Assembly: GCA_964059195.1 (NCBI GenBank)
Contig: CAXKWD010000005.1
Coordinates: 154,099,265-154,163,264, forward strand
Reading direction: 5' to 3'
Source of the DNA: Ectobius pallidus
Taxonomy: Eukaryota > Arthropoda > Insecta > Blattodea > Ectobiidae
DNA: 64,000 nt
The notes under the pieces are model-generated. The model saw only the letters and a list, made by a program, of their open reading frames with translations, was not told the origin of the DNA and did not search any database. Made by a program: the position numbers and the translations under genes. Below are positions 45,143 to 56,694 of this stretch, piece by piece (within the stretch, counting starts at the first letter, position 1; each line of letters starts with the position of its first letter).

Positions 45143-45548
45143 AAATTGTTATGTACAAGACCTGCTCTCGGCGAGTGGTGAAGAGTGTTAAAAAATCTGC
45201 GAAGTCATATTTGCAGTCTTTGGTATGCCTACGTTATTTTAGTAAATGGTTTCTTTAACAAAACCAACTTAGGTTTTGTGTGGTAAGGTGCATCTTTATT
45301 CTTATAAACATATTAAATGCATTATCAGTAGAACAAATCCAACGCACGGGCCTAAACGGCCGTTCGTGCTTTTATTATGCACAAGACAAAGAAAGACAAT
45401 AATTATTAGTATTATAATACAATCCCATTATCCCTTAAATATCACTGCCGAAAAGTTAAGTCACACAATATGTATATACCTGACCTCACTCCTTGCCGTT
45501 TCAGGTACATTCCAAATTGCTGTTAGCTTTAAATTTGTAGCTTAATAT

Positions 45549-45907
45549 AAAACACCTGGTTGATGCGGCAACTACTTTAGCATAAAAGTACTGCGTGCAG
45601 TCTAGTCATTCTTCTGCAGGGGCGCTGCATAAAAACCAATTCCAAGAATTTTGCCTCGTAATGCATTTGCCATAAAGAAGCACAGGATTTAGATGATAAT
45701 GATAATGATGATAATAATAATAATAATAGATATAGATAATAATTATAGATAATAATAATTGTTATCTAATTTCCCTGCTCGTTACGGCAAGTGTGTTACG
45801 GCCCGATTTGTTGTGATTTATTTTTATGCAGCGCCCCTGCAGAAGAATAACTAGACTGCACGCAGTACTCCTATGCTAAAGTAGTTGCCGCATCAACCAG
45901 GTGTTTT
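45549..45907. mobile_element. MITE with about 87-bp TIRs
   Basis: AAAACACCTGGTTGATGCGG at the left and its complement at the right. The arms match almost throughout 87 bp, including a GCAGGGGCGCTGCAT motif. The middle is a GAT/AAT microsatellite plus short AT-rich DNA. Target duplication unclear. Confidence 0.85.
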
Positions 45908-45919
45908 AACTTGTGTTTC

Positions 45920-46120
45920 TTATCAATAGGGCTCGGATGTTGATGAAATACCTTTTTTTCTGAGAATCACAGACAATGCAGGATGTTGTATACACTCGTC
46001 TCGCTTCAAAACGAACAAAAATAACTTACTTTTATTTTGAATTTTTCGGAATTTTAATCTCTAGTGGTCATTCTTCAGGAAATTTTCATTCTTTCGTTGC
46101 ATGTGTGACTATTTTGTGCA
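45920..46120 (+). repeat. Dispersed repeat, related to 50,835-51,000
   Basis: Shared landmarks: CTTTTTTTCTGAGA, CGTCTCGCTTCAAAACGAAC, TGGTCATTCTTCAG-like. The other copy continues to a terminus at 51,515 (see there). Confidence 0.6.
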
Positions 46121-47087
46121 CTCTGCACGTCCAACAACCCACGGATAAGCATGTAACCTACAGCTATTCTGTCTGCACGAATACTCAAAATATACACCTG
46201 ATGATGACGAAATAACGTCGAAACGCGTCGTAAGAAGAAGGCATCTACTTTTTATTATAAGACTGGCAGTTTTAAGGACTTCAAACATATGTTTAAACGT
46301 GTTAAAAAATTTTAATAGGGTTATGACTATTGTATCATATGTACATAATTTACATATATATATTTATAGACTAGTAGCTTATGCTGCTTTTATACGAGGT
46401 AAAATGTCATAGGATAAATTATGTTTTTTTAAAAATAGGTTAGGTATCTAAAAATTTTCTTACATACTGAGCATAGGTGGACTTTATATTCATAAAATCA
46501 AATTATACAGCTCAGTAGGAAGATGAAACAAATTGAAACAGTACACGTAGCAGCTCTATTCCTGATGTTGAAGAAATTGCATAATCTCTTCATGTTTTAT
46601 GAAGAGATAACAAATGACACGCTGCAAGGTATGACGCTGTCTTGTTAGCGACTCGCTCTTGTTATGGATGAATCCGAGCTAACTTTATCCCCGCCCTGGG
46701 CTTCTGGGTTCCGGCCGTTAAAACTCGGTGATAAAACTGGCCTATGTCTTCATACAAATCTCATATCTTCCAGGAAATTGCCTTCATATACCAACATCGG
46801 TTTTACGACTGCTTCGATTTCCAATAGCAATTTTTTTGTCTTACACAGTTTAGTTCGCCGTCTGCATAGACTTACATATGATACATAATACCGTGATGAA
46901 GGAACTGTCTTTAAATTTTGTATTCAAGACGTTATTATCTACTTTATGACGGTTTAAAATTTCCAAGAGAGTTGAACCCAATTGCTGAATCTAGAATTAA
47001 AGCAACTTTGATCTTCGTATAAAATAACACAACCATCAGTAGCTCAACATTAGTAAATGTCTTACTTCTTTACTGTGTGTCGATGTA
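46121..47087. other. No gene recognised
   Basis: A 74-codon open frame at 46,664-46,888 has a natural-looking composition, but no motif and no splice context I can support. Confidence 0.35.
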
Positions 47088-47316
47088 CAGGTAGGGGAAA
47101 AAAAGCGGACCTACTAAAATATCTAAGTTGCCGATATGAGCCTAGCGGCATTCACAGGATAGCAGGGAATGTATTAACATGAACATTGCTTGAATTGATA
47201 AATAATTTCACGTAATTTGCATTGCTTGTGAAAACAAACGTTTCCGTTACATCTGTTACATTTCACAAGGCTTTGAAATCAGCTTCAAGAGTAGGTCCGC
47301 TTTTTTCCCCTGCCTG
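47088..47316. mobile_element. Short MITE
   Basis: CAGGTAGGGGAAAAAAAGCG at the left and the complement of CAGGCAGGGGAAAAAAGCGG at the right. 229 bp. TA on the left, TG on the right (mutated). A 23-nt poly-A run follows (47,320-47,342). Confidence 0.8.
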
Positions 47317-47584
47317 TGCAAAAAAAAAAAAAAAAAAAAAAATGGCTCACAGTATCCACAAGTAAAAGGATAAAAAAGTATAGTATACACTCGATGTTTC
47401 TGGTTTCTTCAGTATTTTTTTTCCTTTAAAGTTGCCGTTGAATATCTTATCATTTATGTTCCATACCAGCCCTAGGTGAGCTAATCTCTTAATGGTCTCA
47501 GTTCAAGTACGACCATATGTGTTAGCTGATGAACAAAGCCTGTACCATCTTTGTCCAGTGATGACGTTTGTGAAGGAAGTGCAT

Positions 47585-47672
47585 GCAATTCACTGTCGTG
47601 TGACGTCAAGCAAGAGCACTCCTCTGCCGCAATTCACTGTCGTGAGCCGTCAAGCAAGAGCACTCCTCTGCC
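47585..47672. repeat. 44-bp tandem duplication
   Basis: GCAATTCACTGTCGTG and the rest of a 44-bp unit appear twice with three differences. Confidence 0.9.
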
Positions 47673-47699
47673 GCAATACTAATGTCCCTCTCTTCCCCC

Positions 47700-48405
47700 A
47701 TGTTCAAAGCTGCCCACGTTTCCCTAAGAGAAGACTACCCACGTGAAGAAGAGTTGAGTGCACTGAAGTCACATAGTCAATTTCTGTCCTTGACTGAAAC
47801 AGGGGCACATTACGGTGTTTCCTTTACTTTAGTAGCTAAGGTGCAGGTAAAATAATGTTTCAAAATATCATTAATAGATGCGAAAAGGAATGATCAAATT
47901 AAATGCGCACGAATTTAAGTAATAAAAAACGGAGTCTAATATTTCACATAAAATAACTATAAATCTTAAACTAAAGACAAAATCTAAAGACAGAAGTACG
48001 ATTTCGTTTTATTGTTTCTGTAAACGGAATGTCAGAGGACAAGAAGGTGTGTTATTGACACCAGCTAGCTTTTCTCAGAGCTATTAGACACTGCAGACAT
48101 ACCTTTCACAACAAATGTCGGATATTGCACTCGGAGCAATAATGTCTCCCCCTTCCCACCACCCTAGAAGTGTTGGGACACAACTGTCCATGACAGAGAA
48201 CAAGCAAGGAAAATAAAAGAGACCGTGGTGTATCCATCTATACTAGCCATGCTACTGTTTTGCATGATTTAGCTTTGGTACATGTTTCCAATAATTACTT
48301 GTTTTCTTGTGATCCCAGGCTTTTATCTTTTCTTTGTTATAGCCATCTGATACTCCACAGAATCCACTGCTGTTTAGAAACATGTACATTTTTTTCTGAA
48401 GATGC
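47700..48405. other. No gene recognised
   Basis: Mixed-composition DNA without a supportable gene. Confidence 0.4.
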
Positions 48406-48832
48406 TGAATTAGTATATTGCGATACAAGTGCCGTAAGCGATGCATACGGATCGAGGAAAGAGTTTTTTCAATTTTCCGAGATCCGTTATGCGCTTACTG
48501 CACGAGTATTGCATGCTATTTTTTGCACGATGATTATTTATATCAATTTAATTATATTAATTGTGATATTACCTGAAAATATTATATACATTCTTGAAGA
48601 TAGATGTTTATTTCAGAAAGTGATTCGCATGTGTTTGTTGTTATGGGAACCGAATATTTGTCCTGGGGGGCATTGTCCATAAAGGCTTGTATTATGATGT
48701 GCCGTAAGCAAATTCATAACCGCACGGAAACACTTACCACACATAGCAACAAGATTGCGTGTGGGAATGTCAACTTACGATCCACGGCAACAATATTCGT
48801 AAGTACCACTAATTAGTTAAGTCGTGCAAAAA
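48406..48832 (+). repeat. Dispersed repeat R, copy with empty MITE site
   Basis: Begins AGTATATTGCGATACAAGTG, contains an internal inverted pair (GTGCCGTAAGCGATGC and the complement of GTGCAGTAAGCGCATA), and ends near GTTAAGTCGTGCAAAA. The same repeat on the minus strand (55,390-54,490) carries a MITE at the TAA at 48,818-48,820. Its class is unknown; the terminal motif TATTxxxTTGCACGA hints at a fold-back element. Confidence 0.8.
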
Positions 48833-49324
48833 AATTTTATGACGAAATCCAAGAACAAAGTTTTTCTTACAGCTTCATAAATAACGTTGTCCAATGTTAG
48901 CATACAGTAAAATACTGATGCAAGGATAAGCAATACAAAAACTGAAATTCCCACGTCGCAGAGAATAGAGAATTTAGCGAACACGATGCTCTAGGAAAAT
49001 ACATTAATTATCCAGGAGTAATTCTATGCATTTAATCAAGCCGAAAGAGGATCCGTTGGTACAGTGCCAACAGATTCCGCCAGAGGTCTCTAATGACTCC
49101 TCCATCAAAATCGGACTAATTGTTTGCGTGCTACATCTCCTACTACGCTTCACGCCACGCCGGTACAAAAATAATAGATACAAGTCTGAAAACACACCTG
49201 TGCCTCGTTTACACCTAAGAATAATCGTGCCATCTCTATCTCATACCTGTTCTCTGATTCACACTGTATTTATCTTCATTTTCAACTCACAGATGTTCCC
49301 AAACAACATAACCCAATAAAGTAA

Positions 49325-49619
49325 GGTGTTCCCTATACAGGCCATGAAGGCCCAAGGGGTTCCCGGAGGTTGAGGCTCCCAGATTTTGGACATTCGGCGC
49401 ATGAAGGTGGTAAAGTTGTCAGCCTTAAGCACCTGCCGCCTTTACCCCAGGACTGCTCCTGGTACTCATTTCTGCTAGAGGCTGAGTCGACCCCAGGATC
49501 ATAGTACCACCAGAAGGAGTAGGCCAATTAAAAATCTCAACGACCTCATCGGGAATCGAACCCGCGACCTTCCGCTTTGTAGCGCAACGCCTCAACCACT
49601 ACGCTACGTCGTACCCCTC
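49325..49619 (-). mobile_element. tRNA-derived SINE, third family
   Basis: Minus-strand head with box A in TAGCGTAGTGGTTGAGGC and perfect box B GGTTCGATTCCCG (as CGCGGGTTCGATTCCCGATG, about 49,550-49,570). Body to about 49,325. It abuts the LINE tail at 49,619. Confidence 0.8.
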
Positions 49620-49965
49620 GAAAACAAGGTGCTTAGGAAAATATTTGGGCCTAAGAGAGATGAAAATGGGGACTGGAGAAAACTGCATAACTACGAGCTT
49701 CATAAACTGTACTCCTCACCGGATATAGTAAGGGTAATTAAATCACGGAGGATGGAATGGGCTGTACATGTTGCGCGCATGGGGGAGGAAAGACATATCT
49801 CAAAAATATTGACTGGGAGAGCCGAAGGGAAAAGACCATTTGGAAGACTTAGACGTAGGTGGGATAACAACATTAGGGTACATTTAAGTGAAGAAGAATT
49901 TGCAGAATAGGGTTGAATGGCGGACTCAGGTAAATGCGGCAATGAACGTTCGGGTTCCATAAAAT
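49619..49965 (+). pseudogene. LINE ORF2 C-terminal tail
   Basis: Reads ENKVLRKIFGPKRDENGDW, RRMEWAVHVARMGEER, EGKRPFGRLRRRWDNNIR, then after a one-base shift near 49,905 RVEWRTQVNAAMNVRVP-stop. This is the conserved C-terminal segment of a LINE ORF2 family widespread in insects. Only the end of the element remains. A second copy of this segment is split at 55,538-57,058. Confidence 0.8.
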
Positions 49966-50834
49966 ATATAATATTCCTTTAGCTTACTCAGTGAGTAAGA
50001 CTTGGGCCTACGGCTGAAACACTTTTACAATTCATATTTGAACTTTTGCAATTTATCCATAATTCATTTTCCAACTGGTGAAGTTCCAGTATGAATGATT
50101 TTGTGTGCACATTGTGCACAAATATAACAACGAATTGTAGACAGCTTCACTAATGAACTAAACAATATTTCCATGAAATGTTTTACCTTCATTATAAATG
50201 TAATATTCCAATTACTGTTGACAGAGAAAAAGTCAACATAATTAAATTTGCAAGTCTCTTTTGTTACCGTATATTTTTCTTAGCTTAATTAGGATTTTTA
50301 ATTTATACATAGCAAATGGTAGACCTAAATAAAAAGCAGGCCTATTTATATTATCTTTATATTACTCACTTGAAATTATATTCATAATTTACTATGACTA
50401 CTCATTGGATCCTGAGTGCTGTGTGAATATGCTGGTAGACGATCAATTGCAAGAAGAAATTAAATTATAAATGCTTCCATTGTGAACTGTCTGTTTGTTA
50501 GTTAGGCTTCCGACATTTAGAGTTAAGGTAGATGCGCAGAAAAGTAGTATAAAAGGACAAATAAATCGTAGAATTCATACGAAAAACTGAGAAAGTCATG
50601 TAAGTAACCTATACTTGGGAAATATTTAAATAGTGTGTATTAACCATTTGTTTATAACTAAATTTGAACCTTTAGTTTCTATGACAAGTTTCATAAAAAT
50701 ACGAGTACATAATACTGTATTTAAAAGTCCACTGAAGTTAACACTCAAATGCACCAGACACGATTTCTCATGCAAATTATAAATCCTTGCCGGACTGCCA
50801 AGAAAACAGTTAACTGAGTGATTAGTAGGACTTT
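49966..50834. other. No gene recognised
   Basis: AT-rich, no supportable gene or repeat. Confidence 0.4.
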
Positions 50835-51515
50835 AAAGTTGATGAAATGCCATCTTTTTTCTGAGACATCACACACAATGTGGATGTAGTATAAATTCGT
50901 CTCGCCTCAAAACGAACAAAAATAGCTTTTTTTTTATATTTCGGTATTTCGTTCTGTACTGGTCATATTTAACTAAAATTTTCATTCTTCAGAATGGACT
51001 TTAATAAAAGTATAAAAATTGTATTTTTTAGGGTAATTTTCTGTCATTTTACTCCATTTTTTACTTTTAGGTTATTTTTAGAATTAAATGTCATTATTTG
51101 GTCATTTTACGGTATTTTTGCCACATTCCATATTTTTAGGTTATTTTTAAAGTAGAAAGTCATTACTTTGTGTTGTTTCTCGCATTATATAGATTATTTG
51201 TGCATTTACTTACGTTGAATATTATAAGAACTCTAAACAAGCATAAATAAATAATCTTGTTACAATTTTGATTAAGATACATAAATACGGTGTTTGCTGT
51301 TTGCATTTAACTGTATGCACCAATTTATTAATTACAAGCCTATAATTAGATCAACAACATAAATGTAGAATGGACACAAATCTGATGAATAAACTAGCAT
51401 ATAAATGTTTGGGTCATCTTTTTTTTAGTTTATGGGTCACTTTCTTGTATTTTTGCAGTCGTTTTATAGTTCATTTTTAAGTACTTTTAGGTCATCATAA
51501 TCCAGGCCCTGATCA
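50835..51515 (-). mobile_element. Dispersed element with TTTTAGGTCAT subrepeats
   Basis: The minus-strand 5' end (complement of GATTATGATGACCTAAAAGT near 51,500) matches the plus-strand start at 53,459. The interior is many variants of TTAGGTCATTTT. The 50,835-51,000 end matches 45,920-46,120. Non-coding, class unknown. Confidence 0.6.
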
Positions 51516-51561
51516 TTAGAAATTTTTAGCAAAATCTTCCTTCTCTCTAGTACTTCATATG

Positions 51562-52194
51562 TAGACCTGGAATTTTAGGCTCTAAAAAAATTAGTTTTAG
51601 GCACCTAAAACAGGATTTAAAACAAGTAAATAGGATTTTAAAAGAGAAAATAGACACTTAAAATATACTTTCAAAATGTGTAAATAGACAGAAAATAGAC
51701 TTCAAAATATTACAATATTATATACTTAAACTGTAACATGGTCTCTTTCTTACTGCAAGAAACAAAATTAACTGCAAAATTAAGCATCACGAACTATATT
51801 CACTTAAACAGATGTTCTTTCACTGGTGACTTGACACAGTAGTCCTTCCTCCTTAATCCTCCCCCTCCCCTTCAGTCAGCATTTCTTTAGCGACAATTGT
51901 TTGGAATAATCATACTTCTGTGATAAACCCACTTCTGCTGTTCTGCTTTTCACTGAGGGATGTCCATTATAAGATTGTAAAAATTACAGAAGTTGAATTT
52001 TATTTTAAATGTACAAAATAGGCATTTTAGGTACAAAAATAGTAAAATAGGCTCTAAATGTCCAAATAGGCATTTTAGGGCACTATAAAACTCTATAAAT
52101 GTAAGTGATTTATCATGAAACGTCCAAATATTTAAAAGATTCATGTTATTTCATAAGGAACAAAATAGGCATTTGCCTTAAAATCCCAGGTCTA
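51562..52194. mobile_element. hAT MITE 2
   Basis: Inverted relative to MITE 1. TAGACCTGGAATTTTAGGC at the left; AAATCCCAGGTCTA at the right. Exact 8-bp duplication TTCATATG (51,554-51,561 and 52,195-52,202). Confidence 0.92.
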
Positions 52195-52629
52195 TTCATA
52201 TGTTACAAAAGTGTGCAGTTCGTAAAATAATAACAAAAAATGTATTAGATGCATAGCCATTCTCAGTACTACAATTGCAGGCGTGCTGGGGAATTTAAAC
52301 AAGGATCAGTTCCACACAGCAAGCAGTGATTTATGGTCTGTGTGCATCAATTTGTCATACTCATTTCCAGAAACTATGACAATCCTCCTGAGACATGTCG
52401 CACGCAGTGAATTCATAAGCCTGTGAAAGACAACAGCGCAATTTGTTTTATCCTTGTGTTTTCTTTGGTATGGTGAGTTACCCGATAATTTGAAAAGCTT
52501 AATTAGGAATGAAGTCAAACGTAAATAAATTGAGCAGCTAGATGCAAGACGGGGGCTCTGGTCAGTGGTGTAATGAAGGGTATACGCAGGTATATGCCGT
52601 TATGTCCTCTGCTTAAGGTTAGTTATTAG

Positions 52630-53225
52630 TCGACCTGGGATTTTAGACTCTAAAAATTAGTTTTAGGCACCTAAAATAGGCATTTAAAAGAGAAAATAAG
52701 CACTTAAAATAAGCTTTAAAATTGTGTAATTGTGTACTTTACAATAGACTTTAAAATACTACAATATGCTGTTAAACTGTAACGTGATCTTTTTTTACTG
52801 TAAAAAACGTGGTATACCTATTCTCAACAGAAATTTTTGCAAAATTCAAACAGAATTAAAAATACATATATCAAAAACAGTTTTGGGTTATATGAAAAAT
52901 TGACACAGTATGTCCGATCCTCCCCCGTCAGTCAGAATTTCAGGTTTCTGTGAAAAACCCACCCTCTGCTGTTCTGCCCTTCATTCAGGGGTGTCCATTA
53001 AATGATTGTAAAAGTTACAAAAGTTGGATTTTATTTTAAATGTACAAAATAGGCATTTTCGGCCCTAGTAAAAATAGGCTCCAAAGGTCCAAATAGGCAT
53101 TTTAGGGCACTATAAAACTCTATAAATATTAGTGATATATCAACATATTAAAAAAATTTAATGTTATTTCATAAAAAACAATAGGCATTTACCTTAAAAT
53201 CCCAGGTCTAGAAATCCCAGGTCTA
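52630..53225. mobile_element. hAT MITE 3 with duplicated terminus
   Basis: Same family (TCGACCTGGGATTTTAGAC start). The right-hand terminus AAATCCCAGGTCTA appears twice in tandem, period 15. No matching 8-bp duplication is found, consistent with rearrangement at the end. Confidence 0.8.
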
Positions 53226-53458
53226 ATCTGTTGCGAAAGTTTTCTAACTGTTTTTGGTTTAATTTTTATAGACTTATATTTGTAAATTGTTTTCTCATTA
53301 AGATTTGTAAAAAATTGTGGCTCTAATTGAGGTACTAAGTTTAAACTCCTAACATTGGCTATGCATAGCGTGTTAAAAATTGTATTATGTTATGTAGCAT
53401 AGAAATCTGATAGTGTAATAATGCCATAGGGTCAAGAAAATAGTGTAGGCTATCAGCA

Positions 53459-53610
53459 GGGCCCGGATTTTGATGATCTAAAAGTACTTTAAATATGAGC
53501 TATAAAATGGCTACAAACATACGAAAAAATTGCCCGAAATCTAACAAAAATGACTCAAACATTTGTATGAAAATATTAGTTTATTTATCAGATTTTGGGA
53601 GATGTTTAAA
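53459..53610 (+). repeat. Partial copy of the 50,835-51,515 element
   Basis: GGGCCCGGATTTTGATGATC start and ACTCAAACATTTGTATG match the complement of 51,380-51,515. Confidence 0.65.
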
Positions 53611-54489
53611 CATCCACCCTACACCCTGGACCTCGCTCCCAGTGACTTTCATCTTTTCCTACACCTCAAGAAATGACAGGGAATGACAGATTATGACGTA
53701 GAAGAGATGTCTGTCACATAGTGGTTCAAATCCCTGGCGGCAGACTTGTACGACACAGGTAATTCAAAAGTTGGTTCCACGGTATGACAAATGTTTCAGT
53801 TCCGGTGGCAAATGTGTTGAATAATAGCTGGGTACTTGCTGTATATGTTGGAATGTATATGTCCAAGAAGTTGTGTTTTGTTTCTGTAATCGGCCAAAGG
53901 GAAACTTACTTTATGGACACGCCTAGTACTTTTACTTTCACAACGAAGTGACAGTATGTCCATATAATCGAGCTTATGATAACGCACCATTTGAAATTCC
54001 CGATATAACGGTATTAGTTGCTATCTATGTGTAGAACGAAGTTAACCGATCACATTAACAGCATGAAGTGTGTTTATGGGATTAGCTGCAGCTTTAGATT
54101 GCATTACATTGGAACATTAGTCCGAGTGCTATAGCGGGCAATAATTGCTACATGATGCAGCGAAAAGCTAATTTAAACTTCTATTTTGTTATGCCTATCT
54201 TAGCCGAGCAATTGATCCATACTTTATTGCGTAACTATTATATATTAATCACTCTAAACGCCAGGGGCGCTAATGGGTTGCATGTGTCAACAAACTGAAC
54301 CCGTCAAACTATCGATTTACCATCGCAATGAATCTTGTCACAGGAGCATCACGCTGTGGTGATAGCAGCTGTTTTGTTTATTTCATGCGATAAAATTTCG
54401 AAACAAATGAAGTGTAACATTCATATTATTCAAGTCAGCGCTTGCATTTAAGATAAAATGCCAGCTGGTGTAACATACTTAACTTTTAC
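53611..54489. other. No gene recognised
   Basis: Mixed-composition DNA. Short frames without recognised motifs. Confidence 0.4.
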
Positions 54490-55390
54490 ATATTATTTTG
54501 CACGACTTATGGCCGGTTTCTATAAACTCGCGAATTACCTATGGGTAAATTACCCAATGGACAGAATTTACACAAGAATTACACCACACAAACACAAATA
54601 ATTTAAAGATAGCAATCACATACACTTGTGAAGAGTTTCTAGATAAATGTCCTCTGAGTAAATATGAAAATGACAGAAGAAATGTTCATACAAACTCAGG
54701 CTAGATCTTTCCAAGGGTAAATCGTCGGGTTAATTTATCCTTTCATGGATGGCTGGATAAAATTTAACCTCTTTGTAGGATCAGTAACAATGAGAATCAA
54801 AGCCTTCTGAATTAAATTAGCTGTACAACTCCAAGGCCTTGCTCATTATATCATTGTGGTTGAAATGGGACTAATTTATCCATGGATAATTTACCCATAG
54901 GTAATTCACAAGTTTGTAGAAACCGGGCATTAACTAATTAGTGGTACTTACGAATATTGTTGCCGTGGATCGTAAGTTGACATTCCCGCACGCAATCTTG
55001 TTGCTATGGAAACAAAACAAATTTCCGTGCGGTAAGAATTTACTTAGGGCACTCATCATAATACAAGCCTTTATGGACAAGGCCCCCCAGGACAAATATT
55101 TGGTTCCCATAACAACAAACACATGCGAATCACTTTCTGAAATATAACATCCATCTTCAATATTGTATATACTAATATACATAATATTTTCAGCTAATAT
55201 CTAAATTAATATAATAAATAAATTGATATAAGTAATCATCGTACAAAAAATAGCATGCAATACTCGTGCCGTAAGCGCATAACGGATCTCGGAAATTGAA
55301 AAAAACTCGGGGCAAGCGCCTGGTTTTTTCAAACTCTTTCCTCGATCCGTATGCATCGCTTACGGCACTTGTATCGCAATATACTATTCT
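54490..55390 (-). repeat. Dispersed repeat R, copy interrupted by a MITE
   Basis: Minus-strand counterpart of 48,406-48,832, with an extra 28-bp spacer (about 55,303-55,330) in the inverted-repeat core and the MITE at 54,510-54,929. Confidence 0.85.
54510..54929. mobile_element. TTA-target MITE, copy 2 (insertion proved by empty site)
   Basis: TGGCCGGTTTCTATAAACTC at the left and AAACCGGGCA at the right, TTA on both sides (54,507-54,509 and 54,930-54,932). The other copy of the host repeat has one TAA at this point (48,818), proving a 3-bp duplication and placing it with PIF/Harbinger-type elements. Confidence 0.93.
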
Positions 55391-55506
55391 TCTATGTTGC
55401 TTAACAAAACTGACAATAATGGAAGGGGATTTAGAGAATTGCTGTAATAGGGAAAAGTGTTGATGCTTTTTTTTAACTAACTTACTGGGTATAAGACTTT
55501 CAAGTC

Positions 55507-56694
55507 ATGAGCCCATATAAAAATGCTAGTAGTGTATATTTTAGGGCAATTAAATCACGCATGGGATGGACATGTTCCACGAAAGAAGGAGGAAAGATAT
55601 CAAAAAAAAAATATTGTTGGGAGACCGAAGGAAAAATGCCACTTGGAAGACCTAGATGTAGGTGGGAGGACAGTGCCGGTGTTCAGCCTATAGGTATAAT
55701 AGTGACACAATCTGTAAAGATCTATGAAGCAACTCATCGAAGTAAAGATTTCCGTGCAGATTATGACACGCCTCTACAAGTTAAGGACTGGCCTCATCCT
55801 GCAGACAGAACATCAATTGAAGAAATTAATAGTTCTCTAGCATATGAGTTAGAAATCTACACAGATGGCAGTAAAATTCACGGAAAAGTAGGCGCAGCAG
55901 CATTTTATAAACGAGGACAATTAATTCATACCATGAAGAACAGACTTCTCAGTGATTGTTCGAACAATCAGGCGGAACAGATTGCGATATTAAAAGCTAT
56001 TGAAGCAATCAATGATCTACTTATCCCACTCGAAGAGAACAAGGTAGCAATCTATACGGACAGTAAAATTACCCTGGACTTACTTCAGAACAACCGCAAT
56101 CACAGCTACCTTATCGAGCAGATCAGGAACTTAGTAAGAAAACTCAAGGGTCACAAAATACATTTTGGATGGATAAAGGCCCATGTGGGATTTGCTGGTA
56201 ACGAGATGGCAGATAAGCTAGCTAAGGAAGCAGCAGGAGAAGAAGATACAGAACCGGTATACTCAAAAATTCCCAAAACTGCAATAGTTCGAGAAATTAA
56301 AGAAGAAGGTCTAACAAAATGGCAGGCGGATTGGACAAACACGACTAAGGGAGCTACCTGTAGGGCCTTCTTCCCATCAGTTCGTCAGAGAATAAGACAA
56401 ATGATCATAATGACAGCACCAATCGCAGCAATAGTTACTGGACATGGAATAACCAAATCTTACCTGAAGAGATTCCACATAATGAATGATGACACGTGCT
56501 CCTGTCTTCAAGAGGCCCAAACTGTAGACCACCTATTATACAGATGCAGTAAACTTCAACAACAGAGAGACAATTTAAAAAAGCACATTGCAATCAAACA
56601 CGGGCAATGGCCGGTTCCTCCAGATCAACTCATTGTGAAACACTATACATCATTTAAACGCTTTATACACGCAATAGACTTCAGTTCATTATAG
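55507..56694 (+). CDS. RNase H and CCHC end of a LINE polyprotein (chimeric frame, truncated)
   Basis: The 395-codon frame is a fusion. Residues 1-56 come from the LINE tail into which this element inserted. From residue about 57 it is the end of an RNase H-bearing LINE ORF2. RNase H catalytic positions are visible: Asp120 (IYTDGSK), Glu157 (SNNQAEQIA), Asp185 (IYTDSK) and Asp236 in the box HVGFAGNEMADKLA. A C-x-C-x8-H-x4-C finger follows (Cys331, Cys333, His342, Cys347). In intact relatives this part removes RNA from the hybrid after reverse transcription. The RT and endonuclease are missing, so it is a dead 5'-truncated copy, though the remaining frame is fully open. I/LOA-type clade is likely. 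Confidence 0.9.
   Translation: MSPYKNASSVYFRAIKSRMGWTCSTKEGGKISKKKYCWETEGKMPLGRPRCRWEDSAGVQPIGIIVTQSVKIYEATHRSKDFRADYDTPLQVKDWPHPADRTSIEEINSSLAYELEIYTDGSKIHGKVGAAAFYKRGQLIHTMKNRLLSDCSNNQAEQIAILKAIEAINDLLIPLEENKVAIYTDSKITLDLLQNNRNHSYLIEQIRNLVRKLKGHKIHFGWIKAHVGFAGNEMADKLAKEAAGEEDTEPVYSKIPKTAIVREIKEEGLTKWQADWTNTTKGATCRAFFPSVRQRIRQMIIMTAPIAAIVTGHGITKSYLKRFHIMNDDTCSCLQEAQTVDHLLYRCSKLQQQRDNLKKHIAIKHGQWPVPPDQLIVKHYTSFKRFIHAIDFSSL

Noticed and set aside
47492..47746. 84-codon open frame
   Set aside because: Half of it is a 44-bp tandem duplication; no motif or splice signals.
48260..48682. 140-codon open frame
   Set aside because: It crosses the boundary of dispersed repeat R and is not kept in the second copy.
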